From: Cyprinodon diabolis
Taxonomy: Eukaryota > Chordata > Actinopteri > Cyprinodontiformes > Cyprinodontidae
Assembly (NCBI GenBank): GCA_030533445.1
Contig: CM060065.1
Span: forward strand, 52,963,964-53,027,963
Length of the DNA: 64,000 nt
Direction of reading: 5' to 3'
Under the pieces are notes generated by a model. The model had not been told where the DNA came from, made no database searches, and worked only from the letters and a program-made list of their open reading frames with translations. How positions within the stretch are numbered: position 1 is the first letter of the stretch; every line of letters begins with the position of its first letter. This document shows positions 15,720-27,602 of the stretch, piece after piece. A program made the position numbers and the translations under genes.

Positions 15720-16490
15720 TTGATTTTGTTTGGAGGCCACATTGCCACTCACACCTGGACACGCCCACAGCAGCGGCACAGGTGTTCTCAATCAGCTGAG
15801 CAGCATACAGACGGTGGTGTTTGTAATAAAAAGGCAGCTGTTTGGTTGGAGGAGAGAGGTCCTGGACATGGGAAGACACACCGGACATGGGAAGGCCGAT
15901 CATGGAGGGAGCCGGACGGAGCGGGTGAGAGAGAAGCAGCGGGTGAGAGAGAAGCAGCGGGTGAGAGAGAAGCAGCGGGTGAGGCTTGGGAACTGACGGC
16001 CGGAGGCCGCTGGAGCGAGGTGCAGAGACGCGCACCGGAGCGAGGTGCAGAGACGCGCACCGGAGCGAGGTGCAGAGACGCGCACCGGAGCGAGGTGCAG
16101 AGACGCGCACCGGAGCGAGGTGAAGAGTCCGTCATGGAGCGAGGCGCAGAGGCACGCTGGCGAGAGGCGCGTGTTGGAGGTGACCTCGCTAAGGCCAGCT
16201 ATGCTGGAGAGGCCCACACGCGCAGCGTGCCAGAACGAGGATCCAGCGCTGGGGTGGACGGGGCCCTCCATTGTACCCGCCAAGTGCGCATCTTTTAACA
16301 GACTGGCCCATTGACTCTGCTGCTCTCTTTCTTTTTAATCTTTTCCTTTTAACTTATCTTTTTATCTTTTTTATTGGACTTTAGTCGATTAAACTTTTTG
16401 GGGCTCTGCTCACAATCGCCGCAGTCTGTTTGGTTTTATGTTTTTTTTTTAAGACGATCGCACCTCTCGGGTGCCACACCTGCGTCACAC
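15720..16490. repeat. GC-rich block with two short tandem repeats, possible non-autonomous element
   Basis: Contains about three copies of an 18-bp unit (gtgagagagaagcagcgg) at roughly 15922-15980. At 16012-16111 there are exactly four copies of a 25-bp unit beginning ggagcgaggtgcagagacgc, plus a decayed fifth. The composition differs sharply from the AT-rich flanks. It starts after a T run (about 15707-15721). Both strands stay open across the tandem repeats, which I attribute to composition. No target duplication found. Confidence 0.5.
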
Positions 16491-16499
16491 GATTATACT

Positions 16500-17165
16500 T
16501 AATTCTGTCCCCATAAATAAAATACTACAACTTTAAAATGTTTAAAGGATTTTTAGATTTTGGTGTGTGACTTGAAAAAGAATAAGACATCAAATTATCC
16601 TTTTAAAATAGCTTTTATTTACTGATCTCTCTTTTGGTCCAAGAATAGCCTGAAAATTATACCACTGACATAAATACAACCGAAATAAGCGTCCGGAGGA
16701 ACAACCTGTTTTTTGCTCCTGAAGAAAAGATGTGGGCGGAGATTGTTTCCAACATGGATGAAGTTCTAAGCCTGTCCTGAAAAACAAGCTCTGACCTGAT
16801 GAACAAGGGAAGAGTCTCTGGGTGCAAAAGTACTGGAAGCCTTCATGTGTTTCAGCAATCCTGCTTCAGACAAACCTGTTCTGAACATTACTTCAGAGGT
16901 CTGGTCCAACTCTTAGGAGGATTAGGAGCAGAAATCTGACGAAAAACTGAAAGAAACCACAAATAATTTCACAACCTTAATGGGAAACTTATCCAACTGG
17001 ACAACAAGCTAAAAAAATGAAATGAAAAAGCTTTAACAGGCTGGTTTCTAACGTAGGTCATCTTTCTTCTGTTTGCAAAATTCATCCAAGCTCAATCAGA
17101 CAGTGAAAAAAAAAAACTTTTTTCAAACTTTCTCCCTTATGAGGCTATTTTTATGAGATCCAGAC
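16500..17165. other. Intergenic DNA, no gene seen
   Basis: No coding homology, RNA gene or clear repeat was recognised between the GC-rich block and the next dispersed repeat copy. Confidence 0.4.
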
Positions 17166-17171
17166 CTATTC

Positions 17172-17570
17172 TATTCAGTTTATTTCTATAGCTCCAATTC
17201 ACATCATGTCATCTCAGGTCACTTTCCAGTTCACCAGATCATCCAGTCAGATTGATTCAAAGTTTTCTAAGGAAAACCAGCTGATTGCATCGACTCATTG
17301 ATTCTTCAGCAATCCCTCACACTAAGCATGCTTGTAGCGACAGTGGAGAGGAAAAACTCCCTTTGAACAGGAAGAAACCTCCAGCAGAACCAGGCTCAGT
17401 GTGAGCGGCCATCTGCTGAGGCCCACTGGGGTTCAAGGAGACAGAAGCAGACATAGAAAAAGAAGCATAGATACAAAAGGCAACTGTCAACCAGCTCCAC
17501 AGGCGCCCCCCACCCCCGCCACCCGTCCCCCCACCCCCCCCCCCACCCCCCCGTCCAGGAAACACACAGC
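17172..17570 (+). repeat. Dispersed teleost repeat, copy 2
   Basis: Near-identical to 5310-5660, including aagcatgcttgtagcgacag and aggctcagtgtgagcggcc. A C-rich expansion (about 17505-17553) interrupts the segment corresponding to 5630. It is truncated after the acacacagccagg landmark. Confidence 0.7.
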
Positions 17571-18232
17571 CAGGTTACTCCAACGTGCAGCCTCTTGTAG
17601 CAGCGTAGTTTTAACATTCCCAGGTCATTTAATCGAATGGCAAAGGAACCAGTAGTTGAAAACTCATCATAAAAAGTTAATCTAAAAAGTAGTTATATTG
17701 TTCTTGCAGGTATAAAAACATTTTTCTGTCCAAAAAAATGGCCCCTGAGTAAATTATTCTTCATCTTAATCTTCATCTACATCTGTGATGAGAAAAATAA
17801 TTTTACACTATTCCTCTTGTTCAGCATTAGATGTTCTGTATACTTCAACTATCCTTCTGTTTGTGGGAAACTGTGTACTTCTCTTCTGAAGTAGTTCAAT
17901 TAGTGCGATCTTTTATCTGACCGGAACAGAAAGCAAAGACTGGATCTGTTCTCCCTGGTAAGGATTTATAAATGCTGCTTAAATGAATAACACCGATCTC
18001 AATTCTTGTAAATTTAGGACTTGGATTTTTTCTCTGGTAACTCTTCATAAAGATAAAGAAGAACGAAAAGTTTTGTTTCTTTCTAAAGAATTATTTTGTC
18101 TTTTGAGTAATTACTTCATTTCATTACAGATTACTTTGATTCATAGATGGGTTTCTGTTGTTTTATACCAATATAAATATCTTTGATTATTAAAGATCTT
18201 TGGTTAAAAATAGATGACAAAGCAGCGTTCTT
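17571..18232. other. Intergenic AT-rich DNA, no gene seen
   Basis: No recognisable coding sequence or structured repeat. Confidence 0.4.
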
Positions 18233-18380
18233 CACTGGCACAGTGGTTAAAGCACACGACTCATGTATGAAGGCCTTAGTCCTTAACGTGGATGACCCGG
18301 GTTCAAATCAGCCCCCTCTTTCAAACACCCTTTCCTGTCAGCCTACTCTCCACAAAATCAGCCTCTAGTGCCGTAAAAAC
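18233..18380 (+). mobile_element. tRNA-derived SINE, copy 1
   Basis: Has a polymerase III A box (tggcacagtgg, 18237-18247) and a B box (ggttcaaatca, 18300-18310) at tRNA-like spacing. A unique body ends tagtgccgtaaaaa. A second copy on the - strand at 38213-38345 shares the A box region, the ccgggttc B box and the distinctive 3' end tagtgccataaaa. It is therefore a SINE family and not a functional tRNA gene; the cloverleaf arms are not intact. Confidence 0.72.
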
Positions 18381-18404
18381 GTAAACACATTTTTGAAAAT
18401 TAGA

Positions 18405-19233
18405 TGTCAGGAATCCAGTTTTTGTGTTTCCTTTCCTCCACCAGGTGGTGCCCTGTCCTCATTGGGTCTCCCTGCACACCTGCAGCTCATTACCTGTGAA
18501 GTGCTCTTAAGCTGCTGACTGCCACTACCTCGACTCCAGAGTGTTTGCCAATACAGGGCACTCTGGCCATGCTTAGTTTAGCAGACCCAAACTGAGTTTT
18601 TGTTTGCCAGTTTTGGGTTCTCAAGCCAAACTGAGTTTTTGTCAACCTGAGTCTTAACTTTGTTTTTGTCTTTGCCTCTCGGCAGGAAGTCATCCTGCAA
18701 ACTGGATTTGTTTGGTCCTTCTCTCGATGGAAGGATCAACTGAGCTTCTAACTGAGCTGGGATCCCAAACTGGAGGTTTGGACCCACTTTCCCCAGGAGG
18801 TCGTTTGAGCTTCACACCAAGCAAAGGTTTCATCTGCACCGTAGCCTGTTCAAGTACCACAGGAAATCAGAGTGGCAGTCAGCTTCTCCATTCACCTAGG
18901 AACAACCGCAGTCTGAGTAACCCAGTCCACTCATCACCAAACAAGACAACCTCTGTTACACTCCTCACAGTCTGGATTCCATAAAGGACACCTTTCCCTG
19001 GAGAAGTGAGTCTGCAACCTATTCCTCCAATTCTAAACCTAAGATTCAATTTTCCCACTGAGCCTGAACTAACCGCAGTGTCTTCCCCTCACCTTCCAGT
19101 TCCCGTTGAGCAGTGTTCAGAGCAGCACTGGATTCACCACATCATTACCAAATAAACCTGTTTAAACTTTTCCCTGGTCTCTCTGTTTGGTCTTCTGCAT
19201 CTTTGGGTCAGAATTTAGATAAAAATCATGACA
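18405..19233. mobile_element. LTR-like block related to the solo LTR at 21425
   Basis: Starts tgtcaggaatccag and ends aaaatcatgaca. It shares an internal phrase (ccagagtgtttgcca) and a similar 3' region (tctgcat...gggt) with the solo LTR at 21425-22012. I could not find a target duplication, so the boundaries are tentative and the copy may be rearranged. Confidence 0.5.
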
Positions 19234-19417
19234 GGGGAGGATTACATTTACCAAGTAACATAATTCAATGCCTATTATCTTGTCAATAACTGAGAAAAGA
19301 TTCCCATTTAATTCTCAATAAGTTAGAAATAAAGATAACATTATTAGAGCTAAAACACATGACATATTTATTTCAAATCAGAGCAGTTTTCACATGATTA
19401 CAGGAGAAATAAATCCA

Positions 19418-19423
19418 TTTATT
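19418..19423 (-). terminator. Polyadenylation signal of agrp
   Basis: AATAAA on the - strand (tttatt on +), about 120 bp beyond the agrp stop codon. Confidence 0.5.
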
Positions 19424-19542
19424 CTTCCCTTGTTCCAACGCCACATCCTCAGGTGGAACCGTGTCCAATTCACCAGGACGCATCTTCAGTTTATTATCTA
19501 GGACCAGGTGGAACCGCAGAGATCAGCCCTCAGGAGGCGTGC

Positions 19543-20285
19543 TCAGGTGCGCCTGTGGGGGCAGGTGTGGCCCACCGGGCGGCAGTAGCAGATGGCGTTG
19601 TAGAACCGGCAGTAGCAGGTGTCACAGGGGTCACAGCAGGGCAGCGAGTAACCCAGACAGAACTGCTGGTGAGGGATGCAGCGGCGAGGGGAGCGCGCGG
19701 CCCGGCCCTGCAGCTGCAGCGCAGACGAATCCTGGAGGACAAGGGAAGCAAAGAGGAGGGTGAGTGGAGGGGGGGGGGTCTACAGAGAGCTGCTGAGGAC
19801 AGTTCTGCACCTCATTGTTGGAACCCGTCTCCATCATGAACCGGTCCTCCTCTGACTCCACAGGAAGGAGAACAGCTTCCTGAACAGGGTTGGGGGCGTG
19901 GCCTCGATCTGCAGAACACAGTAAGGAAAAACATCACCTGAAACGTTTAAACTTCTGCTCTGATGTTCTCTCTAAAACACTCCTCAAGAGAACCAGTGGA
20001 TCCATTAGCACCAGAAGTTCTAGAGGAGGAACCTTCTAAAAAATCTGGACCCGAACCTCATTACCAACAGGGGGAAAAGTTTCCCCCTTGAAACTATTTA
20101 ACTATCTGAGCTGGGGTGTGTCAGCTGACATGGAGGTGTTACCGACCGATGTCAGACAGGTAGGAGGTGTCGGTGCGGAGGCCCCCCGCCGGGCCGTCAT
20201 CCAGCTGGATGCCACCATGAACCAGAGCACAGGAGAGGCGCAGCAGGCTGAGGGACCAGCAGCAGAGCAGTAGCCTGCCAAACAT
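19543..20285 (-). CDS. agrp: Agouti-related neuropeptide precursor (3 coding exons, 141 aa)
   Basis: Secreted appetite-stimulating peptide; in vertebrates AgRP is an inverse agonist at melanocortin receptors MC3R/MC4R. Coding exons on the - strand: 20285-20147, 19908-19811, 19731-19543. The signal peptide is MFGRLLLCCWSLSLLRLSCA. An acidic linker follows (VESEEDRFMMETGSNNEDSS), then a proprotein-convertase site RAAR|SPRRC (residues 89-92). The C-terminal inhibitor-cystine-knot domain has ten cysteines in the agouti pattern (C97, 104, 111, 112, 115, 118, 120, 127, 129, 136). The receptor loop reads CRFYNAICYC, so the usual RFF is RFY. The first coding donor must be G|GTCGGT to keep the frame, a weak site. 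ASIP is less likely because the basic linker expected of agouti is absent and the end (GHTCPHRRT) looks AgRP-like. Confidence 0.85.
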
Positions 20286-21424
20286 CCTGCCAGGGATGAG
20301 GGAAGAGAAGAAGAAAAATCTGCACAGCAACTCCCACAATCCTTTGCTCTTCCTACAAGGAGCTCTGAAAGGAGGAAAAGGAAGCAGTTAGATTCCCTGT
20401 TTGGAGAAGTTGAGCCATTCTAGTCTTATATTTCCTTTGAACAATAACGGCATGAAACTAAAGCTTTGATAAAACAGAAAAACAGCATCAAAGGACTTCA
20501 GAGACACAGACAAATAAAAATGTCTTCCAATGAATGAATGAGTGCAGCCAGACGTCCAGCTTCATTAGAGAAACACCGCAGACTGAAAAATCTGATCACA
20601 GTCAGAACGGCTCCTCAGTTCTCCACCTGGAAGGACTTCATGGAGCTAAAAGATGAAAATGTTTTAGAGATGGAAAAAATGATTCCTTATTAAATCGATG
20701 GAGGAGAGAAGCTGGAGACCAACAATAAAAGCTTTAAATGTTCCTTAAATATGATCTACAGATGGAGCAGTTATGGGATCAGGGAGGATGGAAATAAAAT
20801 AACGAAAAGACAACCAGTTATTTTAGTTTTTTTGAGAAAAGTTGCTTGATTGTGGAAATCTTTGTTGCCGTTACTTCTCTCTATATTCATCTATGCACAC
20901 AGAATAAAGCATTTATATTGATTTTAAAGATTTGTCTTCATGTATAATTTTAAATGTAGATTTAATTACTAATGGGGAATAAAATTATTACATTCTTAAT
21001 TTTAAATGTATTTTAAATTATATAATCAGACATTTACTTATTTAAATCACACTTTTGAATATAGGGTATATACATTCTCAAGACTTTAGATCTATAATTA
21101 ATATTTAACTCATAACTTAAATGTATTTTAATTAATCTAACGAGACATTTAATTATTAACATTTCAGTTTTTTAATGGGACATTTGATTATTTTATTCAT
21201 TAATCTTAAATGCAATTTTAAATAAATAAATGAGCATTGAATTATATAATTGAGTAATTTACATTTTAATGGTATTTTTTTAGGTTTTGAATTATATATT
21301 AAATAAACTAATAAATAAACATTACCTCTACTTATTTAATGGTATATTAATGTAGTTCATATACTTTGGCCCTCGATCTGATTGTGAAATCATCCCAAAA
21401 TCAGTGTTTCGTGACCTTCCTAGG

Positions 21425-22012
21425 TGTTGGGATCTGGAGGTCTGTCCACTTTTCTCCTACAGAGGGCGTTCTAGGTCTCCTGGAGCTGGAGCTGACTTCA
21501 CACCTGCGGCTCGTTTGCTCATCAGGAGACCAGCATTTAAGGAGAGGCAGAGCAACACTCCAGCGCCAGAGTGTTTGCCAGTTATGGAAGAACCTGTCTG
21601 ATCTCTGAAGGACTCTGGAAGTCAAATCTGTCAGATACCTGCCTGCCCGCTCTCAGAAGAAACTGAAAGAGAAACACAGATCCGAATCTGCGAGATCACA
21701 AACCAAGCTCTGCCTCTGCCTTGCCCTCTGCCTGCCGACAGCCTCTGGGCCCTCCTGGTTCCCCCCCTGTGCCGCTCTGCTCAAACCTCAGAACAGGTAC
21801 AGACCTGCACTCATTCTACCAGCAAAGATAGCTGGACATCTGCCAACCATTCTATCCCCCTCTGCAGAGAAACCAGTCGTGACCAGTCCTGGACCTGATA
21901 ACCCCCAGAATCAGTGCTTTATTCTCATTGTGTCAAACATTAAACAGTTGAACTTTTTCCCAGAGTCTGTGTGTTCTGCATGTGGGTTAGAAACCTTAAA
22001 ACAAACATGACA
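21425..22012. mobile_element. Solo LTR with perfect 5-bp target duplication
   Basis: A 588-bp TG...CA block (tgttgggatctgg ... caaacatgaca) flanked on both sides by ctagg (21420-21424 and 22013-22017). No internal retroviral or retrotransposon coding region is present, so this is a solitary LTR left by recombination. It lies in the inferred 5' intron of agrp. Confidence 0.8.
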
Positions 22013-22594
22013 CTAGGGGTCTGGCCCCCACCTTGGGAACCCTTGATTTATGCTTCCAGGTCAGGCCACTTGGCAGAAATACAAATAAAGAATTATGATG
22101 ATTAATAAGTTATAATAATGGAAAAAAATACGCCTGTTATCCCAGAGGGTAACGGTTTGTTTTCCATTTTCTCCTTTTGGTCAAATAAAATACCAAAATG
22201 AAAAGTAAAGTAAAAACCTAAATGTAAGCTGACCATAACTAAAATACAACAATAAAAACAAATCATTCATAAAGGTGAAAAACAGAAACAAAAGTGATCA
22301 AAATCAGTCATTTTAAAAGTTGTTTTATAATAAATAATTTGATATTCCATATTTTGTTGTAAATACTCCATTTTTTTCTATTTTCGCTTCATTTCCCATT
22401 TTTTCTTTACTGTTTATGAAGAATGTAAATACTGTAAGTATTTTTCTTAAGGGAAGAAAACTGTTTTTCGCCGACAAAGATTCTCTATCTAATAGTTTTC
22501 TTTGAAATCTACCAGAAACTACAAACATTTAAAGTCTTTTCAGGAAATGCAGGATGAAAAAAAAAACAAAAAACTTTTCATTCAGTCTAACAGC

Positions 22595-22596
22595 TG

Positions 22597-22626
<30 letters not shown>
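22595..22626. repeat. (ATC)n microsatellite
   Basis: About ten uninterrupted ATC trinucleotides in the 5' intron of agrp, about 45 bp from the inferred noncoding exon. Confidence 0.9.
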
Positions 22627-22629
<3 letters not shown>

Positions 22630-22670
22630 CAGTTCAGCGGATGTAAACCTGTGAACAGGTGGAAACTCAC

Positions 22671-22697
22671 CCTCTGGCTGTCGTTCCTGCTGCGTTT
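22671..22697 (-). other. Probable noncoding first exon of agrp
   Basis: On the - strand a short stretch ends in a strong donor, agagg|GTGAGTTT (exon edge at 22671), and lies just downstream of a TATA-like and a CCAAT box. It would splice to the exon containing the agrp ATG about 2.4 kb away. The 5' edge is estimated from TATA spacing. Fish agrp genes are known to have an untranslated exon; assignment here is inferred. Confidence 0.55.
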
Positions 22698-22720
22698 CTC
22701 TGTCTGAGGAGATGAAGGTG

Positions 22721-22734
22721 ATTTAAAGCCCAAT
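22721..22734 (-). promoter_or_regulatory. Putative agrp core promoter
   Basis: The - strand reads ATTGGGCTTTAAAT. A reversed CCAAT box (ccaat on + at 22730-22734) is followed by a TATA-like TTTAAAT (22721-22727), about 25-30 bp before the inferred noncoding exon. Confidence 0.5.
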
Positions 22735-22744
22735 CAACAGGAAG

Positions 22745-24930
22745 TGGTCACATGACCAGCATGGTGGGCGTCGCCGCCTCTGTTTAATGTGGGATTTATC
22801 ATTGATGGCTCAAAACATCATCATTTAGCAACCAATGTACGACTGCAGCCCAACAGGAAACCAATAATAGTAATAAAAAAACTGCGACTTTCTCTCCAAC
22901 ATCTATTCCAGAAAAAAGCAGAGAAGAAGCTGCTGGAGGCTCCTGGTGTTTCTCCACCCGTGAGCTTCTGCGTGTCTGAGCTACGGTTAAAGGACTGAAC
23001 TCAGCAGATGATGACAAGGAGAGACGCTTTTTTTAAAATAATTCAGTCCAAAACTTTTAAATTAACTAATATGTGGTTTTAAAATAAAAATGTTCCATTC
23101 AGTCTGGAATCTAGGAGCTGCTGCAGAAGCCCAGATGTTCTTCATTCTTCACTCTGGACCTGGATCTAGCAGAAGCCTGGGGGGGGGGGGGGGTCCCTGC
23201 TTCTCTCCAGCAGTTTGGTCAAATCCTCAGTCAGGAGTTTCATTAGCACCTGATCCCAGAAATCCCAGTTCCACATACTGGTGACCCAATGAAAACAGGA
23301 ATCATTATTTCTAGAGATCAGCTGCTACAGGTTTCTCTAACTGATCCCGACATGTGAAGCAACCTTTTGAACCTCTAACGAATCTGAAAACATGCACATT
23401 AAATCTGATAATTAAATGCATTTTCTAAATTAGATTTAATCTATCATTTAAATGTAGTTTATTAATCTAATTGATTGATTGACTTTATTGATCTCACAGT
23501 GAGGAAAGTTACTGGTTCCATCAGATAGTCTAAAGAGAAGAAGAAGAAGGTGTGAAAGGAAGAAAAAGGTGCATGGGATATTTATACAGCATATGCAGGG
23601 CGTCAACAAATGACAGCTTTTTATTTTATTTTTTATAGCAGCATCATACAGGGTGTTTACATGGATATTATTATAGATGGATATTCATATATATAGTTAT
23701 TGCTCAGGTTAATGAGACGTTTAATCATCAAATTATGTATTTTTTAATTCTATGGAATGTAATATTTGACTAGAGTATTAGATAAATGAATAAATGTGTA
23801 TTTATTTGGTTCATGTGAATCCACATTGTTGTTTTTAATGTTTTGGCACTCTGGGATCACATCACGACATTTACGAAACCGCCTGGCGAGCCACCATTTA
23901 ACCTTAACGACCCCCCCCCGGGGGTCTCGAAACCGGGCTCTAAAAAGTGATGCTGTGACGTTTTATGGTCGACTAACTAAAATCATTACGCTTTTCTTTT
24001 CAATTTAGGATGATTAAATTATACTTAAACAACAAGAAGAGATGTTGAAACAACTAAGGATAAAGAACAAATTTTAAATCTAAACTGTCACTTTTATTAA
24101 ATAGGTGTAAATGCTCATTAATACTGACCACACCTGTTTCCGTCTAAGAAATGTTTATGGGCGTATTAATACTTAAAATGAGTTTTTTATGCTAAACATT
24201 GGTTTATTTGGTAATATTTTCACATAAATAGATTTAATTTGACTAAAGATAACCAAATTAACGTAATCCTGTGACTTTGAAGTATTTAGGAAAAGTCATA
24301 TTGTCTGTAGCTGCTAATAGGAGCGGACTTCCTGTCATTTCCCAGGATGCTCAGCGGCATGTTTTTATATCCTGTGTTGCATCATGACTAAGATGAAGGT
24401 GTTTTATATGTTGCATTCTTTTCCAGTAACTTTTAAAACTTAGTCTGCTGGTTTAAATTGGATTTATTTTTATTTAAAACTACCACCCGGTTGTTCAGCT
24501 TGACTATTATTCATAATACGTGAACCAGATGTAACTGACGAAAAACAAGCATGAAAAATGCAAACATCTAATATAATAATTAACTCCACTGAATCATTTA
24601 ACTCCAACTTGAGGAGAATAAGCTCCAACATTTAGATTTAATAATGTTATTACTACTTAATAATATTAATTAATCTAAACAAAACTGTCATAATTAACCT
24701 TTAGAAACATCTATATAAATTCACAGGACAATGTTATCTGGATGGGAAGCGAAACGTCTTCAAATTGTTTTTTATTTTATTTTTACGGAAATGACAATGA
24801 CCTGGATGACTGAGGATCCTCACAGCACATGATTTAGTTATCTTAAGTCTGCCATGAATCTTATTTAAATAAAATATAAAATAGTATTTGCATTTAACCA
24901 ACTTGTGAGGACCTGGTAATTTAAGTTCAA
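22745..24930. other. Intergenic AT-rich DNA, no gene seen
   Basis: Contains a 12-bp poly(G) run near 23180 and a simple repeat-like stretch near 23468-23510. No exon chain or RNA gene recognised. Confidence 0.4.
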
Positions 24931-24939
24931 CGTGTCGTT

Positions 24940-25520
24940 TTTCATTTCTTAGCGATCAGGCAGTTGGAGGAAAGCCGGGAATGCACTGTACGATATTTTC
25001 ATTGTTGCACGCAGCTACAGCGAAAACTGTACGACGAAACCGCAGGGAGTAAAAGTTCCCATCGCACGATGTTTTTTTCTCACACTGTGCTGCACCCGAC
25101 GCTCTGATGCGATCTAACTGCTCACGCTGCACGTCTAAAAACATCACGTCAACTCATCAATCTGGAGGAAGAAGAAGAACTCCCCTGTTTGCACATGCGG
25201 TGCGGAAAGTTCTGGTAAATGGGCTCATAGAAGCTCGTAGCTCTGCTTCAACAGCAGGATACGACCACCTCACGACGTCCGACTGAATTTCATGTTTGAT
25301 TTTCTCCCGACCTACGATTCCTGATGGGGGGGTGGTCCTTAGAGGCTGGTCGCCCCTCGTTACGCCCTGTTCACCACGCACCATCAGGCTGAAAGTCGGC
25401 CCGATCAAAAACATTCTCATACGACTGGAAAATTCGCCTGAAAAGGGAAATAATTCGTACAGCGTACGCCCGGCTTTATGGACTGATGTGACAGGTCCTC
25501 TGGATTATGGGGGGAATTTT
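24940..25520. other. CG-richer unassigned block, possible DNA-transposon relic
   Basis: Differs from its AT-rich flanks by repeated tacg/cgta words (gcactgtacgatattttca, aaaactgtacgacgaaacc, cgtacagcgtacgcccggc). An 87-codon - strand frame (25157-25420) has no family I recognise. Possibly a non-autonomous element; terminal repeats were not resolved. Confidence 0.3.
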
Positions 25521-26817
25521 GTTTCTTTATTGTTGCAAGCGAATTATACGTTTTGTAAATGGAAATTTGACTATAATGCAATAAAAAAAATTCTACAAAA
25601 AAAAGATTTTGTACATTCCCTTCACTTCAAGCCAAATTAAAAAAAGCTTGCTGTGGACCAATAAAAACCTTGTTGCTAACGTCCATGCAGACCAATAGAA
25701 ATGCGTAACTCCAGAGGAAAGCCCGCCCCAAATAGAGAAGAGAATGTGATTTGGAAAACAAAATTTGAAAAGAATGTAATTATTTAAACTAAATCTGAAA
25801 ATAAAACATAAAAAACATTTTTGAAACTATAGAATAATCTGTAAAACAAAACATATAAATTCAAACAAATAAAATCTGTTAAAGATAATTTATGTTTTGA
25901 AAACAAATTAGCAAAAAAAATGGAAAAATATAATTTAAGAAAACAGCAAATTCACTCTCAAAACTTTTTTATATGATGAAAATTTCCAGTTTCATTTCAA
26001 GACTGTATTTTTATTCCAAATTTCTGTATTTTGCTTGGAAGGATATTGGCACCAATTTCTCTCCATACCTCCACAGGATGCAGCGTTTGACCCTGTGTAA
26101 CCAGTGAACCATGAGGTTATTTCTAAGATGATACCTAGAAACAATCCAAGTTTTACTTCTACTAAGTGGGAAGGCGTCTCACGTCAACCAGTCCTCCTCC
26201 TAACTAGATCCCTCATCACATCCGACCTTTGACTGTGTTTCTGTTTTCAAACGTTGAGCAGAGGAAAGTCTTGCATGCTTCACGGTGGACATCAGGATGT
26301 GAATGCGTTTCATTGTGAGGACTGTGAGTCACATGTTTTTCAATCAGAGTGTTCTGAGGATGAAGCTTCAGACTGAGCGCGCTCATTAGAGCGACATAAT
26401 GACTTTCTCTGTTGCTGCCATTGGAAGACATTAGTTCAGCTGCTTCCTTCACGTTCCTCCCATTATTGTCAATCTGCTGCTTCCTCCAGCTCATTATCCT
26501 CCATCTGCAAACATGGCGCTGCTTCTCTGAACAGTGACACGCTGATGACATCATTGCAGCACTCAGCACAAACGAGGCGAAACGCCACTCGCTGATTACC
26601 AGCGTTCTGCTGCAAATCAACATAATGCACATGTCTTCCTTCGCTTCCTGTAGAAGTGTATGGATGGTCACCGTGGCAACAGGAGAGGTCAAGAGGTTAA
26701 AGTTGAAACCTGCAGAACAAACTCTAAATTTCTTTAGATCTTAAGATCTCTGCCCCTCTTCCCGCAGTGGGACGTCTGGGGATCTCATCCTAGGCCTGTG
26801 GGACAGCTCCTCTAGGT
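25521..26817. other. Intergenic DNA, no gene seen
   Basis: A 158-codon open frame on the - strand (26216-26692) lacks recognisable motifs and is probably chance. No other feature seen. Confidence 0.4.
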
Positions 26818-27207
26818 CAGAGGTCACGGATTAGCGGACCGCGGTCAGGATCCAGACCCACCTGCTGGCTAATCCGGAAACAATCTGATTTAAAATATTT
26901 ATAAATTACCGCATGTTGTCTGATGACAGAGTCTAAATTAACTTGCGCCTTTTCTCCTGTTAATACGGTAAAGCCCTGGGGAGCGTCCGGCTCCAGGCTG
27001 CACGTGATCCAAATGAGCCAATGAGCTGTCAGTCTGGGTTGCTGCTGCTGCTACTTTTAGACACAGCAGGCAAACCTGTGGCAAGCCGGGCGATGGGAAA
27101 GAAGGAGAAGACGATGAGAAAAAGAGAGCAGAGAAAGTGTGGACTGCTGGAAGAACTGCGGTGAACTGGTGAAAGAAAAGTGAAATGGAGGCGCCTGCTG
27201 GGCTTCA

Positions 27208-27602
27208 ATTCAATTCAGTTTATTTATATAGCACCAAATTCACAACACATGTCATCTCAAGGGACTTTACAGTTCAACCAGATCATACAGTCAAATTGAT
27301 ACAAGGTTTTCTATCTAAGGAAAACCAGTTGATTGCATCGACTCATTGACTCAAATACAATCCCTCACACTAAGCATGCTTGCAGCGACAGTGGAGAGGA
27401 AAAACTCCCTTTGAACAGGAAGAAACCTCCAGCAGAACCAGGCTCAGTGTGAGCGGCCATCTGCTGAGGCCCACTGGGGTTCAAGGAGACAGAAGCAGAG
27501 ATACAAAAGCAGCTGTAAAAGGCGGCCCCGTCCAGGAAACACACAGCCAGGCAGACGAGCTCCAAGGCAGCTCCCATGCCAGAGGATGAAGAGAGCACAT
27601 CC
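27208..27602 (+). repeat. Dispersed teleost repeat, copy 3 (at the 5' end of the LINE)
   Basis: Matches copies 1 and 2 through atgaagagagcacatcca, where it fuses to LINE ORF1 sequence at about 27602. It lacks the central segment corresponding to about 5593-5627. Confidence 0.75.

Noticed and set aside
18237..18310. Functional tRNA gene
   Set aside because: A and B boxes are present, but the arms do not fold into a full cloverleaf. A second copy shares the non-tRNA 3' body, so it is a SINE.
19543..20285. Agouti-signalling protein (ASIP) instead of AgRP
   Set aside because: The linker is acidic rather than lysine/arginine-rich and the convertase site RAAR|SPRRC fits AgRP. A phylogeny would settle the remaining doubt.
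26216..26692. 158-codon ORF on the - strand as a gene
   Set aside because: No recognisable domain, no splice context, no neighbouring exon; likely chance.
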